The notes beneath the pieces were generated by a model, which worked only from the letters and a program-made list of their open reading frames with translations, was not told the origin of the DNA and made no database searches. The translations under genes and the position numbers were made by a program. Shown here in pieces: positions 51,659-62,663 of a stretch of DNA of 64,000 nucleotides. The stretch is from positions 1 to 64,000 of the forward strand of contig JAFEMH010003619.1 of the NCBI GenBank assembly GCA_022495995.1. The letters run 5' to 3'. The stretch is from Adenophora triphylla var. japonica (Eukaryota > Streptophyta > Magnoliopsida > Asterales > Campanulaceae). The first letter of the stretch is position 1; each line of letters begins with the position of its first letter.

Positions 51659-54146
51659 ATGGATCCAGATGTTGCTGCCTTGGAACTCTTGATTAATCGC
51701 CCGGATTACTCACCGTTGGGTTCATACACCGGCGGCGTGGGTGGCTTTCATGGCTATGGTGGAGGAGTTGGAGCTAGTGGGCATGGCGACGGGGACAGCC
51801 GCGGTTTTGGTGATTTTGAGGGCGGACAAGGCAATATGGGTGGTGGTTCTGATGGTGGCTATTATGGAGGTTATGGGGGTGGTGTAGAGGGCAGCCATGG
51901 TGGTGGTTTTGGCGGCGGATATGGCGGTCCCGGCGGTGGCAGCCATGGCGGTGACGGCGGCGGGCATGGTGGCAATGGTGGAAATGGTGGAAATGGTGGA
52001 AATGGTGGTGGTAGTGGTGATGATGATGAAGAGGAGGTGGATCCTAACGCCGGGGAGAGCGATAGGAGTGATGTCGGTGGGGGCGTTGAGGCTCGGAGGC
52101 GACGGGCTTCGCGCAATTATCGGCCCTCGAGATTGCATTTTATTTTGTACAACCAGTCCGACTTCTATCCGGGCTTGACTTATCATGGATCCACCGGTCT
52201 TCGTTCCCGCGTCGGGATAAAGGTAAAGAATTTTTATTTTAACAACAGAATATTTTATGCATGTACAAAATATTTATTATTTTAAAATGCGAGTAATGAC
52301 ACATACCTTTCTTTGTGTTTACCTGTTTAGGGGAAGAAGATGAAGGGACGGAGCTCCCTTAGCGCGGTTGGAGAGTTGTGGGCGGCCTTGCCGGCCGGTG
52401 AGGGTGGTCCTCGTGAGAGGGTATGGAGCTTGGGGTTGGGCCCCTTCTTTGACATGGTTTCACAGATGGGCCATACTAGGAAGTGTACGGCGGTGGTGAA
52501 GGCGTGTCGGGAGTTCTGGTGGGACACGACGCACACTTTTCATCTGAGCTGGGGTGAGGCCACGATCACTCCCACAGACTTCGCCGTCCTTACCGGTTTG
52601 AGATTTACGGACGTAGCCCTTTGATGAGACCCTTCATTCTGATAAGGCTCGTCAGATTCAGCTGTTTGGCGCTAGCGTAGGCTCGATCAGAAATTTTGGT
52701 GTAGATGCGGGGAGGTTGTATAAGCTTGTCATGGCCGCCATTGATCAGTACAGAGTCGGCCAGTATGGGCTTGACGCACTTGTCAGAGGATTTCTTTGGT
52801 ACGGTCTTTCAGTGGCCCTTTTTCCCAACTCGGGCCCAGTATGCAGATTCTCCTTGTTGGGTGCTCTGTCTGACTTGAGCTTAGTGCGGGACATTTCTTG
52901 GGGAGGGGCCGGCTTGGCTGAGCTATACCGGGCTCTTGATCTTTGTTTCGAGGTCCAACACCTCTTCTTTTGATGCCTTTCGGTTTGTTACGGAGGTATG
53001 CCTACTTTCATCACTTTTCTTGTCTTTTTCTTGTTACTTGTTTTTTCTGTCTTTGTAAATATCAGTCTTTCGTGTCTTTTGCAGGCCTGGGTTTATGAGA
53101 TTTTCGGCGTTGCGCCGTTCACTTTACGGGACCAGACTCGGGATGTGCCCGTTTTGCGGTACTGGAGGAAGGAAAATCGGATTGAGGGATATCCGAAGAC
53201 GGTTCGTGAGTCTGATTTGAGGGCCGTTCTTGATGGTCCTAGTAGGCCCGAGCTTTTACTTTATCCTTGGACCCCTGAGGCTTCTGAGACTGTTGGTGCC
53301 GTTCGGGATGTGACTGCTTCCCTTGATTCTTGGTCGGGTGCTTGCCGATGAGATGTATTTGGGCGAGCGGGTGTCGAGCGGCACTATGCGTGGGCTCCAG
53401 CTCACGCGCCCCAACATCCTCAGGGAACATGTGGTACCCGAACCGGTTGCCTAGGAGGGATGAGTATCTGTTTGGGGTCCCCGCTTATCAGTTCCAGCTT
53501 GGTATGGATTATGCGGATTTTGTGGCGCTTTATTTGAGATCACCGCGGAGTGGTGCGAGGCTCTTCTTCTTCTTGAAATTTCTTGGTATGGGGCGAGGTC
53601 CGGCTATTCCCGAGCCGATGGGTGTTGCACCTCCAGAGATAGTGGATATGCCTCCATTTCCCGATCATTTCGTTGTGCATATGGCCGACGGGGAGGTGCG
53701 GGTAGACTTGGCACCTACGGAGGCTGATGAGGTGGAGGGTGCTCAGCTCCCTCCAGGTGGTGCCGGCGGGGTATGCCTCTTACTTTTCCTTTTCATTCAT
53801 TTATTATTTCAGCCGTGATGTAACTCTCGCGCTTGATTTTTACGAGTTACCGGGAGTCTTACGTACGGGCCGTGAAAGCACCAATGTCTTGACCCGCCCG
53901 CCGAGAAGTGCGGTGTCGACACTCTCTGTCAATCCCGGAGATCGGTGGATGTGGATCGGCGCGGTGGAGACGAGCGCTCTCATGGCGATGGTGGCTCGAC
54001 ATCTGGATTTTCCCGAGGTCGTGCCTCGACTTCCGTCGGGGTCATTAGGATTTTCATTTTGTGTAGTACTGTTAGGAAAAAGGAGCATGCGAGACTCTAT
54101 ATTTTATGTTGACTCACTCATGTATGCAAGCGGATTTATGTACTAG
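51659..54146 (+). pseudogene. Plant mobile domain-like (MAIN/MAIL1-type) gene carried antisense in the Tat element
   Basis: ATG at 51659 gives MDPDVAALELLINRPDYSPL, then about 100 residues of Gly-rich repeats (GGYGG, GGNGGNGG) and an acidic stretch. An intron (52223-52330, GTAAAG...TTTAG) joins VGIK in frame to GKKMKGRSSLSAVGEL. After that: FWWDTTHTFHLSWGEATITP with TDFAVLTGLRFTDVAL, the conserved core of the plant mobile (aminotransferase-like) domain. The frame then breaks at about 52621; the other frames continue with DETLHSDKARQIQLFGASVG, then AWVYEIFGVAPF after an acceptor at about 53083, ADEMYLGERVSSGTMRGLQL and EYLFGVPAYQFQLGMDYADF. At least three frameshifts, so non-functional. Such domains are known both as host silencing factors and as cargo of MULE and gypsy elements; here it is cargo. 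Confidence 0.75.
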
Positions 54147-54660
54147 TCTATGGATTTAATATATAAAAGTTAGTCTTTTCCATTTATGTACATTTTCTAT
54201 TTTGGACATTATCTATTTTTGTACCTTTGCATTGAACAAACGAGGACAAAATAAAACAAAGTAAAGCGAAAATAGAAAATAAAAAATAAAAATAAAATAA
54301 AAGAATAATAAAAGGTGGAGCCTTGGAATCTGTGAAGGCTGTCTTTGTACTTGGGGAAGCTAAAGGTTCGATCGGCCCAAATATAAAGGTCCGATCGGCC
54401 CTAAATTAAAGGTCCGATCGGCCTTATCTTTGAAAGGCGGCGGTTTGTTTTCGAGCAATGGGCCGATCGGCCCAACACTCTCCTTTTCCCGCACGGATTC
54501 CTTCGTTGTCCTTTTCTGTACGGAAACCAATACCAAAACCTATAAATACCCTTGCGGTTGACGGTATAAGGCACACTTTTTCTTTTCCCTTTCTTTCTTT
54601 GCTTTGCTCCTTTCTTGCCGTGGACAACAACACAATGATAATTCCCACCCTTCTGTTTTG
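54147..54660. other. Spacer between the two antisense frames
   Basis: A short AT-rich stretch, then GGTCCGATCGGCC words at 54368-54475 and a possible promoter: CCTATAAATACCCTTGCGG at 54539-54557, about 105 bp before the next ATG (54661). It may be the plus-strand promoter of the following frame. Confidence 0.5.
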
Positions 54661-56057
54661 ATGGAGAAACAAAGCAATTTTGAGAGTGATTTGGTTTGTT
54701 TGGGTATCTAAGGTACCTCGCTCCGTTCGTCATGCCTTTGACAAACGTTTTGGGGTAAAGTGTATTTGGTCCCTTTTGCCCATGCATCCCAATTGGAATC
54801 TCTTACATCTTCTTGTTTGCTTTTGGGACGAATCTAATCACGTCTTCAACTTTTCTTACAATGAGATTACGCCTACCTACGAGGATTTTCTTGCTTTGTG
54901 CGGTGGAGATGACGCAGTTTGATAGCAGTTCCTCAGGATCGAGTTCCGTTGGTGACAAGGGTGGCTAAATTTCTTCGTGTTCCCACGGGCGTGGCTAGGG
55001 GCTTGGTTGAGGGTGTAGACATAGATATTTGTGATTTGCCGGGGAGGTTTCGCTCATGGTGATGACTTTGACTCGGATTTTGCTTTGGATTGCTTGGCCC
55101 TCTGCTTGTTTTCCAAGGTTACATTTTCTCCTTATGTGGGGGTAGCTACCAGGGGATGCTTGGATATGGTTGATCCGGCCCGTTCGGGGAGGAGCATCAT
55201 TCCGGTTCTCTTGGGCGAGACGCGTCATGGTATATCTCAGATAGCTAGGGGTGCTCCACTCATGACTAGGGCGGTGCCAAATTGCGACCACATGGCTTGA
55301 GGATCGACTTTTGTTCTAGAGATTCCCCCTTCGAGTGTCGAAGCCTTGGTTTCACGGTTGCGGGAGGAAGGTTGGTCCGCTTTACGGCTTATCGGAGCGG
55401 GAGTGGAAGATGTACTTGGCAGAAGTGGATACCGACAGGATTCATTGGCGAGTACAGCATTGGGGTCTCTCCTTTATCCGGAGCCTTCAGCTTGGGCAAT
55501 GTTTGATCCGTGTACCAGCTTTTGAGACCACCGCTTTTTACTATGCGGAGCGGGTACTTCGTCAGTATGGCATGGAGCAGGTCCGTCCTCCAACTTGGGG
55601 AACTTCTGAGTTTGATGATTACGCCGAGGTTCTTCCAATGGACGTTGGTGTTTCAGTTTTGATGGTAAGCTTATGGAGTTCTCATGGGATGCCACGAGTT
55701 TATCTTGCGCAGCGGACCCTTAGCACTCATTTGTCACACGCTTATTTGACATGGTATGAAGAAAACTTGGGACCGATGAGGGAGACCTTATATGACTTGA
55801 GACGGAGATTGATTCCTAACATATCTTCGAGCCGTTTTCTCAGAGATAGGGAAGCTTTGGGGATTTCTTTAGACACAGTGGAGGAGCATCCTCCCAAGAA
55901 GATTGAGCGGAAATTGAAGGGTAAGGCGATCGAGGCGGTTCCCCCATTGAAGAAGAAGCATTCGCCTTACTTTAAGAGAGAGAGCAAGAAGAAACCGACT
56001 CGACGAGCCGCCAAGAAGAAGAAGGACGGAGACGAGGGGCCTAGTGCCAAGGAGTAG
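54661..56057 (+). pseudogene. Second antisense frame (DUF7745-like ORF of Tat elements)
   Basis: ATG at 54661 starts MEKQSNFESDLVCLG, then a frameshift; in the other frame follow AFDKRFGVKCIWSLLPMHPN, LHLLVCFWDESNHVFNFSYN and EITPTYEDFLALCG. A second break precedes SDFALDCLALCLFSKVTFSP and SGRSIIPVLLGETRHGISQI. The last open part (55335-56057, 240 residues) has FETTAFYYAERVLRQYG, then LPMDVGVSVLMVSLWSSHGM, HLSHAYLTWYEENLGPM and a Lys/Arg-rich tail KKPTRRAAKKKKDGDEG that looks like a nuclear localisation signal. The E.TPT.EDF and FW...H.F pattern places it near the aminotransferase-like/DUF7745 proteins often found in plant Tat elements. It is disrupted by at least two frameshifts. Confidence 0.6.
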
Positions 56058-56589
56058 ACCTATATGTCCGAGTATCCACCCACAGTCATATGCAGACACA
56101 TTAGTTATTTATTTTGTCTTCTAATTTTTTAGTTTCTTTTGCAAGTTATGTAGTCATTAGTATAGTCGAGCTTAGACTCATCAAATAAGTGTAATCATGC
56201 ATTGATTGTGGGAATGAAAAAGTTTATTGCTTTAATAAAAACAGATTGGATTTTTATTTATTTTTGGACCGCGCCGATTAAAGAGCGCCTACGTTCCCCT
56301 TTTACAATGAGAACCAAGGGGCTCAGGTCGTCGTAGTTCATTTTCATCAAGCTACTATTTTTTAGAACGGGAAGATGGAAGGGGGACGATTTTTATTTTA
56401 TTTGTTTTGCTCTAACTTTTGCCTAGACCGCCCTTTACGGGTTTTCAATCTAGCGAGCTTTTGAACACACCCTTTCTTTTGTTGCTAGACCGCCCTTTAC
56501 GGGTTTTCAATCTAGCGGGCTTCTTTTTGCGTTTTTTTTTTTTTTTTTTTTTTTTTTAGAGGGGAGGAAGAGTTTAATCATAGTAGCGT
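56058..56589. other. Region between antisense frame and integrase end, with 60 bp duplication
   Basis: TAGACCGCCCTTTACGGGTT followed by TTCAATCTAGCG occurs twice (about 56424-56455 and 56485-56517). Each copy has an internal dyad (TAGA...TCTA and CCGCCCTTTACGGG). A poly-T tract covers 56530-56557. Confidence 0.7.
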
Positions 56590-57901
56590 GCGAGCTTCTT
56601 TGAGGTTGGTGGGCTCCTTGAATTCGTTGCCATCTAAATACGCCATTTTAAGCTTGCTCCACCGAAAATATCTTCTTGATCACGTACGGGCCGGTCCATG
56701 TAGGGGCCCACTTCCCAAGAGGATTGAACTTATTGGGAAGTTGCTTTGCTTCAAAACCAAATCTCCTTCCTTAATGTCTAAGGGCTGCACCTTTTTGTTG
56801 AAAGCCCTTCTTTGTCCGTCTTTGATAGGCTCGGATGTGTTCCATGGCTTTGAGTCTGCGCTCGTCAAGTGTGGCCAAGCGATCATATCGGCTAGCGGAG
56901 CCATTCAACTTCGCTACTTGGTTCTCTAATAAGATTCTCAAAGACGGGACTTCCAACTCAACCGGAGTCTTGCCTCCATCCCATATGTCGAGCAAAAGGA
57001 GTTTCGCTGTAGGCTGTACGGACGGAAGTTCTATATCCCCAAAGTGCCAATGGTAGTTTCTCGGGCAGTCCCTACCTCGAATTCTTTGTCTTTCGATTAT
57101 ACGCTCAATCGTTTTGTTAGGCGCCCTCTCCGTTGGTGCGAGGCCTATAAGGGGAAGACTTGTGCGGGGTAATCTTGAACTACGCGATGTCTGTCACAAT
57201 CTCCGCCAAAGTGGGACCCGTTGTCGAGATGATCTCATTTGGTACCCCATATCTGCACATGATGTCCTCCTTGATGAACTGTGCCACCTTTTTGGAAGTC
57301 AACACCTTGTAAGACTTTGCCTCGATCCACTTGGTGAAGTAATCCACAGCCACTAATACAAAACAATGCCCATTGCTTCCCGGCGGTGTAATCTTGCCAA
57401 TCACATCAATCCCCCATGTCGCAAATGGCCAAGGGGTTACCATGCTATACAACTCGTGAGGGGGTACATGGTTCAAATTGGAACACATTTGGCATTTGGG
57501 ACATTTCCGCACAAACTGGATGCAGTCGGCTTCTATAGTGACCCAATAATAACCCAACCGTGTGATTTTTGTCTTAACATTACGGCATTCATGTGCGGAC
57601 CGCATAAGCCATCGTGTACTTCTTCCATGATCATTTACGCTCGTTTCGCGTCTACACGAGTAACGAGGAGACCATCGTAGTGTCTTTTGTACAACATATC
57701 ATCCGGTAGAACAAAGCTGTCCAGGCCAATCGTTTCAATGCACTGCAAGCTTTTGGCTTTCACGTCTCCTAGAAAAGACACATCACCCTTCTTGAGATAC
57801 TCATAAATTTGTGCGTACCATGGGTCCTTATTCTCCTCGATGTCGACTTGAATCTCGCAGCAGTAAGCTTCGTAGCGCAGCGGGGTTCTCTCTCCGACCA
57901 A
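56590..57901 (-). pseudogene. Tat integrase, decayed
   Basis: Minus-strand blocks: YYWVTIEADCIQFVRKCPKC then GIDVIGKITPPGSNGHCFVL, VAVDYFTKWIEAKSYKVLTS and RYGVPNEIISTTGP. The zinc-binding cysteines and first Asp are visible, but the expected DNGTNF motif has become TTGPTLAEI, so the second catalytic Asp is lost. The C-terminal part (57000-56600) includes RYDRLATLDERRLKAMEHIR and GKWAPTWTGPYVIKKIFS. Stops separate the blocks. The part at 57901-57635 is the linker between RNase H and integrase. Confidence 0.8.
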
Positions 57902-57959
57902 CTACGAATGGTTTTACGGACATTCCGTGAGGGATTTCGACCAAAGAAGCCGGTGTAGC

Positions 57960-58367
57960 TAAAGCGTCGGCGAATCTATTTGTCTCTGGGTAGATAATGG
58001 AATGTCACTTCCTGAATTGCTTAACTAGCTCTTCCATGTGAATGCAGTGCTGCTTTGCGGGTAGGGGTCAACGAGTCTTCCACTTCTTAGACGTCGATTG
58101 ATAATTAAAGTGAGTCTCCATACACCTCCAACTCCTTTACATTACGCTCCAAGGCGCTTCTAAACCGGCTATGCATGCCTCGTATTCGAGTGCGTTGTTG
58201 GTGGTTGTAAAATTCGGTTTGATGGCGATGGGGGTGTGCTCATCTTTGGGATCTACCAAAAGGATTCCCACTCCGTTGCCTCTCTTGTTTTGTGGCCCCA
58301 TCAAAGAATAGTTGCCATCTCTCTTACGTATCAAGTGAAAATCCCTCGTCTGGAAACTCTGGTTCAA
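57960..58367 (-). pseudogene. Additional (archaeal-type) RNase H domain of the Tat element
   Basis: Near 58150-58310: KRGNGVGILLVDPKDEHTPI then NALEYEACIAGLEA, the GAG.G.V...P....N.AEYEA.I.GL pattern of the second RNase H found in Tat-lineage elements. A frame change before GVGI and stops after GLEA show decay. The acidic first motif is not preserved in this frame. Confidence 0.7.
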
Positions 58368-58392
58368 GCCCCTGTTCTTACGTGCTTGGAAA

Positions 58393-59637
58393 CTACGCTA
58401 AATGATGCGCCATGGCTCTCCCTTTGACTGCTTTTCTCGGCACATAGGTGATGTCGAATTCTCCCAAAAATACTGACCACTTGGCTAACCTCATGGACAG
58501 AGATGGTTTGTCGAACAGATACTTAATGGGATCCATTTTTGACACCAGTAGAATCGAATGTGCCGACAAATAGTGCTTGAGTTTATTAACCACCCAAACT
58601 AGCCCAGTGCAAGTTTTTTCCAACGCTGAGTAATTTAGCTCACTCCCCTGTAGCTTCCGACTAACGAAATAAACGGCGTTCTCCACCCGAGAGTCCTTGG
58701 CTTCCTGTGCCAGCATAGCCCCAGCCAGTGTATCGATTCTTGTTAGGTACAATAGCAATGGTTTCTCCGAATGTGGGGGGCGAAGGATAGGGGGATTGAC
58801 CAAGTATCTCTTGATTTCCTCAAAGGCTTCTTGACACTTCCAGTCCCAATCTATACTTACGGTCTTCTTCATCAGTCTGAAAATCGGCTCACACATAGTA
58901 GTCAATTGATTAATGAAGCGGCTGATGTACTGTAATCGTCCCATGAATCCTTTAACTTCTTTTTCTGTACGTGGTGGCCTCATCTCCATGATGGCTTGAA
59001 TCTTCCTTGGATCTGCCTCAATCCCTCGTTCGGTGACCATGTAACCCAGGACCTTTCCTCGAATAACCCCAAATGTGCATTTGGCAGGATTCAGACGCAT
59101 GGAGTGCTCGCGCGATGCAATCGAAGAACTTCCTCAAGTCAATAAAGTGCTGACCGTCTGACCCTTTGGAATGAATGATCATATCGTCGACATACACCTC
59201 AATCTCCTTATGGATCATGTCACGGAATAATGCTGTGACCGCTCTTTGGTATGTAGCCCCTGCATTTTTCAATCTGAATGGCATTACAATGTAACAGTAT
59301 GTTCCCCATGGTGTAGTGAAAGCCGTCTTCTCATGGTCTGCCTCCGCCATCTTGATCTGATTATATCCTGCAAAACCATCTACAAAAGACTTGACCTCGT
59401 AGTTAGCAGTGGCATCCACTAGCATGTCGATGTTGGGCAATGGAAAGTCATCCTTTGGGCTAGCCTTGTTGAGATCTCGGAAGTCAACACAAACTCTAAC
59501 CTTGCCATTCGATTTCTTGTTGTCACAATATTAGATAACCACGTCGGATACTCAATAACTCGATAAAGCCCACCAGGAGGAGCTTCTCTATCTCTTCTTT
59601 AACTTGTAGAGACCATTACGGCTTAATGCGGCGCAAT
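58393..59637 (-). pseudogene. Tat reverse transcriptase and RNase H
   Basis: RT: MPNIDMLVDATANYEVKSFV, then GYNQIKMAEADHEKTAFTTP and the catalytic IEVYVDDMIIHSKG (about 59175-59210). A frameshift near 59090-59105 moves to MRLNPAKCTFGVIRGKVLGY, then GFMGRLQYISRFINQLT. RNase H: DTLAGAMLAQ with YFVSRKLQGSELNYSALEKT. The usual DASD acidic start is altered (LTRIDTLAGA), so RNase H activity is doubtful. Frame changes around 59440-59637 break the link to the protease frame. Confidence 0.85.
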
Positions 59638-62424
59638 TTACGCTTGACGAGGCTTGGCGTGCGGTGTTAGTGGTATTACGTGCTCCACTATCGAGTTATC
59701 CAGCCCTGGCATATCCTTGTATGACCATGCGAACACATCTGAATATTCTTTAAGCAGCTCGATCAACGCTTCCCTTTCAGTCCCTTCGAAGAAGCTTCCA
59801 ATCTGTGTCTCTCTCGGCTCCTCTTCCGTTCCCAAATTAATACATGATAACACCTCATCGGCAGCTTGGGCTCGACCTTCCTTTTGATTGATAACTTGCT
59901 TAGAAATTTCTTTAATGTATTCATTGTTTAGTGTGTCCGCTTCTTCTAATGAATCATTATTAACTAAGTTAATTTGATTAAGTTGAGCATTATTTTTAGT
60001 TAATTTATCATTAAGAAGATTGGCTATGAGGGGATACTCAGAAAGATCTAGTTTTTCATTCATAGCGAAAGGGAAAACAACATTTGCAACTAAGTCATAG
60101 TCCTCTGACGTGAGGTCATCAGACTTGGAGGAAGACTCAAACTCAAAAGAAAACACATCAGACTCAAACAAAACAGATGACTCTGAAGAAACAGAGGACT
60201 TGGGGGAACCAACGGGAGACTCGACAGGAGGAGGCATCAGTCCCAGCTCTTCAACCATGTATTCCTTCGTGGCTACGGGTCCGCCAAATACGCACCAATT
60301 CTTCAGCTTTCCAACCATGGGTGTTACCAACGTCCTTGGATCAACATTGTCCGTCTGCTCTGCTCCAATGACTGCAACCATATCGTCTTCTATATTTAGA
60401 TTCCCCAAATGCTGTAGCAGGTTCTGACCATCCCATTCCTCTGACTCCTCTGAAACTGCTATATCCTCGACCGACGGCTCATCCAAAGATACCTGCCCTA
60501 GCTGATCGGCCAACTCATCTTCAGTCTTGACGGTGTACCGGCTCTGGACTGTGACAACCTTGCCTCTCTTTTGACGTGGATCCATGAGAACTGTTTTCAG
60601 CTTCGATCTGTCAACCTCTGTATCTCTGAAGATTTCGAAACCCTTCTGCAGCTTACCTGTGTGATCAAACCAAGGCTCGCTAAACTCCATGCAAGAGAAT
60701 TCCTCGCCCTCCTTGACAAAGTAACTATTGAGGGAAAGGCGGTATGGCCTCATCTCTGGCTTCTCGTAGGGTAGCTTTGCCCTCTTGAGGAACTCAATTC
60801 TTTTCTCTTCAGCCCGATCTTCAGGGGTAATAACATAGCCTAAACCGTGCCTGCTGCGATGATCAGTAGCTTCCATTGCTTGCGTAGGTCCTTGGAGATG
60901 TTCACCCAGCCCCAGTCCTGGTACAAATCCCATGTTCCTCATCATTCTAACAGCTGGTCGTACTCTGTCCGATGTCTTTGTGAGGTCTACCGCGCAAACC
61001 TGTGCCTGTGCTATTAGCTGAAAACCGCTGAACATTGAACTACCCTCTTCGTGCTGAATCTGTAGGACCGGCTTTCCCCCAGTGCTTGACCCTTGAGATG
61101 TTACCAAATCGCTGTAAATGACTGTCACTTGGTCGCCCGACTGAAATTTCACACATTGATGCAATGAGGAAGGGACTCCATTCATTTGATGCAACCATGG
61201 CCTACCCAGCAGCATGGTGAAAGTGGAAGGTATGTCTATGACTTGGAACTCGGCGATCATAGTAGTGGTCCCGCAAGTAAGAGGCAAACTGATTATTCCC
61301 AACACTGACCGGCTAGTAGAGTCGTATCCTCGCACGGAATGAACTGAAGGTCTCAAATCTGTGGGACTTAGATCAAGGACGTCCATCATCCTGGAAGGCA
61401 GTATGTTCACCGCAGAACCGTTATCAATGAAAATACGTGGCAACCTTTTCCCGTTGACCTCAATAGTAATGTGCAGTGGTTCATTATGATCCGATCCAAA
61501 CTCCGGCATGTCCAACTCTGAAAACGTGATGATATTCCCAAAGTGTATGTTGCCGATCATCTGCGTTACATCTTCTGGCTTTGTATCAGACGGCACCAAA
61601 GTCGCAGCAAGATTCTGTTCCAACATCATCCTGTGGGCATACGAGGACGTTAGCAAGGACCATAAGGATATATTGGCTTGGGTTAGCTTCAGTTGAGTGA
61701 GAATAGGGTCTTCTTTATCGGGATTCACTACTTCAGTTTTCGGACCAAAGACTTTCTTCGCCCCTTTATCTTCTGCTTGATACACCCTTCCGGACCTTGT
61801 GAGTAGATTAACCCCATGCTTTTCCATGTCGGATACTTCTGCGTGAATTTCGGCCAACGAGAGAGGTTTAGGACTCTCTTCCACATAATCATCATTTAAC
61901 GAGGCAACTTCTCTGGACAGTTCCTCAAAAGACAGCATATAACAAGAAAATTCTTTATAAATTGAACTCAAATTACAAAGCGACACAAGCGCCTCACTGT
62001 CTGTCACAACAGACTCGACTGGATCAGTGAGGTCTTTCTCTACCATAGCAACATCACTACCAACTATCTTACTAGGATTCTCTATCTTCCCTTCAATGAT
62101 GAGCTTCTGCACAGCCCTTTTCAAAGCAAAACCAGCATATTCGGAGAAATTTGGCACAAACAATCCCTTTCTGACAATAGCTGAGAATACCTCCTCTGTC
62201 GACAGCCCCAGTTTCTCAAAAGCATCTTCCATCTCTACCAAACTGATAAAATTACCTTCCACCATGTGGATCTTATTGTTAGGGAGAGGATTCCCCACAA
62301 CATTTGGAGACTTCGGCTTCTCTACTTTGCCTTGCCGAATCAAGTCTTGCACTAACCGTTTGAGCGAAGGCGATGTCGGTAGTGTGACCCTTGTATTTGT
62401 GGTAGTGGCAATACTTAGAAGCAT
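59638..62424 (-). CDS. Tat protease-region open frame, 928 residues
   Basis: Uninterrupted frame containing GVNLLTRSGRVYQ (about 210), a retropepsin-like domain with RIFIDNGSAVNILPSRMM (about 336) and MLLGRPWLHQMNGVPS, a G-patch-like stretch NMGFVPGLGLGEHLQGPTQA (about 496-515), a long acidic Ser/Glu-rich middle and a C-terminal RT lead-in LIELLKEYSDVFAWSYKDMP GLD. The protease motif is IDNGSA where active relatives have (I/V)DxGSA, so the catalytic Asp is kept. The frame ends at 59638 with PHAKPRQA followed by a stop before RT proper. It is open by length but belongs to an element with other breaks. Confidence 0.85.
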   Translation of the reverse strand: MLLSIATTTNTRVTLPTSPSLKRLVQDLIRQGKVEKPKSPNVVGNPLPNNKIHMVEGNFISLVEMEDAFEKLGLSTEEVFSAIVRKGLFVPNFSEYAGFALKRAVQKLIIEGKIENPSKIVGSDVAMVEKDLTDPVESVVTDSEALVSLCNLSSIYKEFSCYMLSFEELSREVASLNDDYVEESPKPLSLAEIHAEVSDMEKHGVNLLTRSGRVYQAEDKGAKKVFGPKTEVVNPDKEDPILTQLKLTQANISLWSLLTSSYAHRMMLEQNLAATLVPSDTKPEDVTQMIGNIHFGNIITFSELDMPEFGSDHNEPLHITIEVNGKRLPRIFIDNGSAVNILPSRMMDVLDLSPTDLRPSVHSVRGYDSTSRSVLGIISLPLTCGTTTMIAEFQVIDIPSTFTMLLGRPWLHQMNGVPSSLHQCVKFQSGDQVTVIYSDLVTSQGSSTGGKPVLQIQHEEGSSMFSGFQLIAQAQVCAVDLTKTSDRVRPAVRMMRNMGFVPGLGLGEHLQGPTQAMEATDHRSRHGLGYVITPEDRAEEKRIEFLKRAKLPYEKPEMRPYRLSLNSYFVKEGEEFSCMEFSEPWFDHTGKLQKGFEIFRDTEVDRSKLKTVLMDPRQKRGKVVTVQSRYTVKTEDELADQLGQVSLDEPSVEDIAVSEESEEWDGQNLLQHLGNLNIEDDMVAVIGAEQTDNVDPRTLVTPMVGKLKNWCVFGGPVATKEYMVEELGLMPPPVESPVGSPKSSVSSESSVLFESDVFSFEFESSSKSDDLTSEDYDLVANVVFPFAMNEKLDLSEYPLIANLLNDKLTKNNAQLNQINLVNNDSLEEADTLNNEYIKEISKQVINQKEGRAQAADEVLSCINLGTEEEPRETQIGSFFEGTEREALIELLKEYSDVFAWSYKDMPGLDNSIVEHVIPLTPHAKPRQA

Positions 62425-62608
62425 CTAAGCCTTCCCTTTGGTTTATCGGATCATAATTCTCAAGCGGCTTGACCAAGCCCTTCTTTACTAGTACTTCAAA
62501 AACCTTGCCCATTGGCATTCCAAAATCGTCAAACACTTCCCTCTCGTGGTGAACATTGTTATTCCCCCTCATTACCTTGAACATCCAAAGCGGCTCCTCC
62601 TTGCACAT
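62279..62608 (-). pseudogene. Tat gag C-terminal zinc-knuckle segment
   Basis: KVFEVLVKKGLVKPLENYDP and DASKYCHYHKYKGHTTD. The knuckle is the C.YH...GHTT(D/E) variant of Tat/Ogre gag, with the last Cys replaced (IAFA). It overlaps the start of the 928-residue frame in another phase and is separated from gag by a frame break at about 62610-62660. Confidence 0.7.
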
Positions 62609-62663
62609 AATTTACTTGCCCCATTTGGCTCTTTCTTTCTTTGCAGCGGTATTTGCGGGAGCT

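Noticed and set aside
51404..52285. A Gly-rich host structural or RNA-binding protein
   Set aside because: The Gly-rich part continues through an intron into a mobile-domain core, and the whole lies inside a Tat element with several frameshifts.
59638..62424. A host G-patch protein because of the GLGLGEHLQG stretch
   Set aside because: The frame also has the LLTRSGRVY and retropepsin motifs of Tat elements and lies between gag and RT, so the G-patch belongs to the element.
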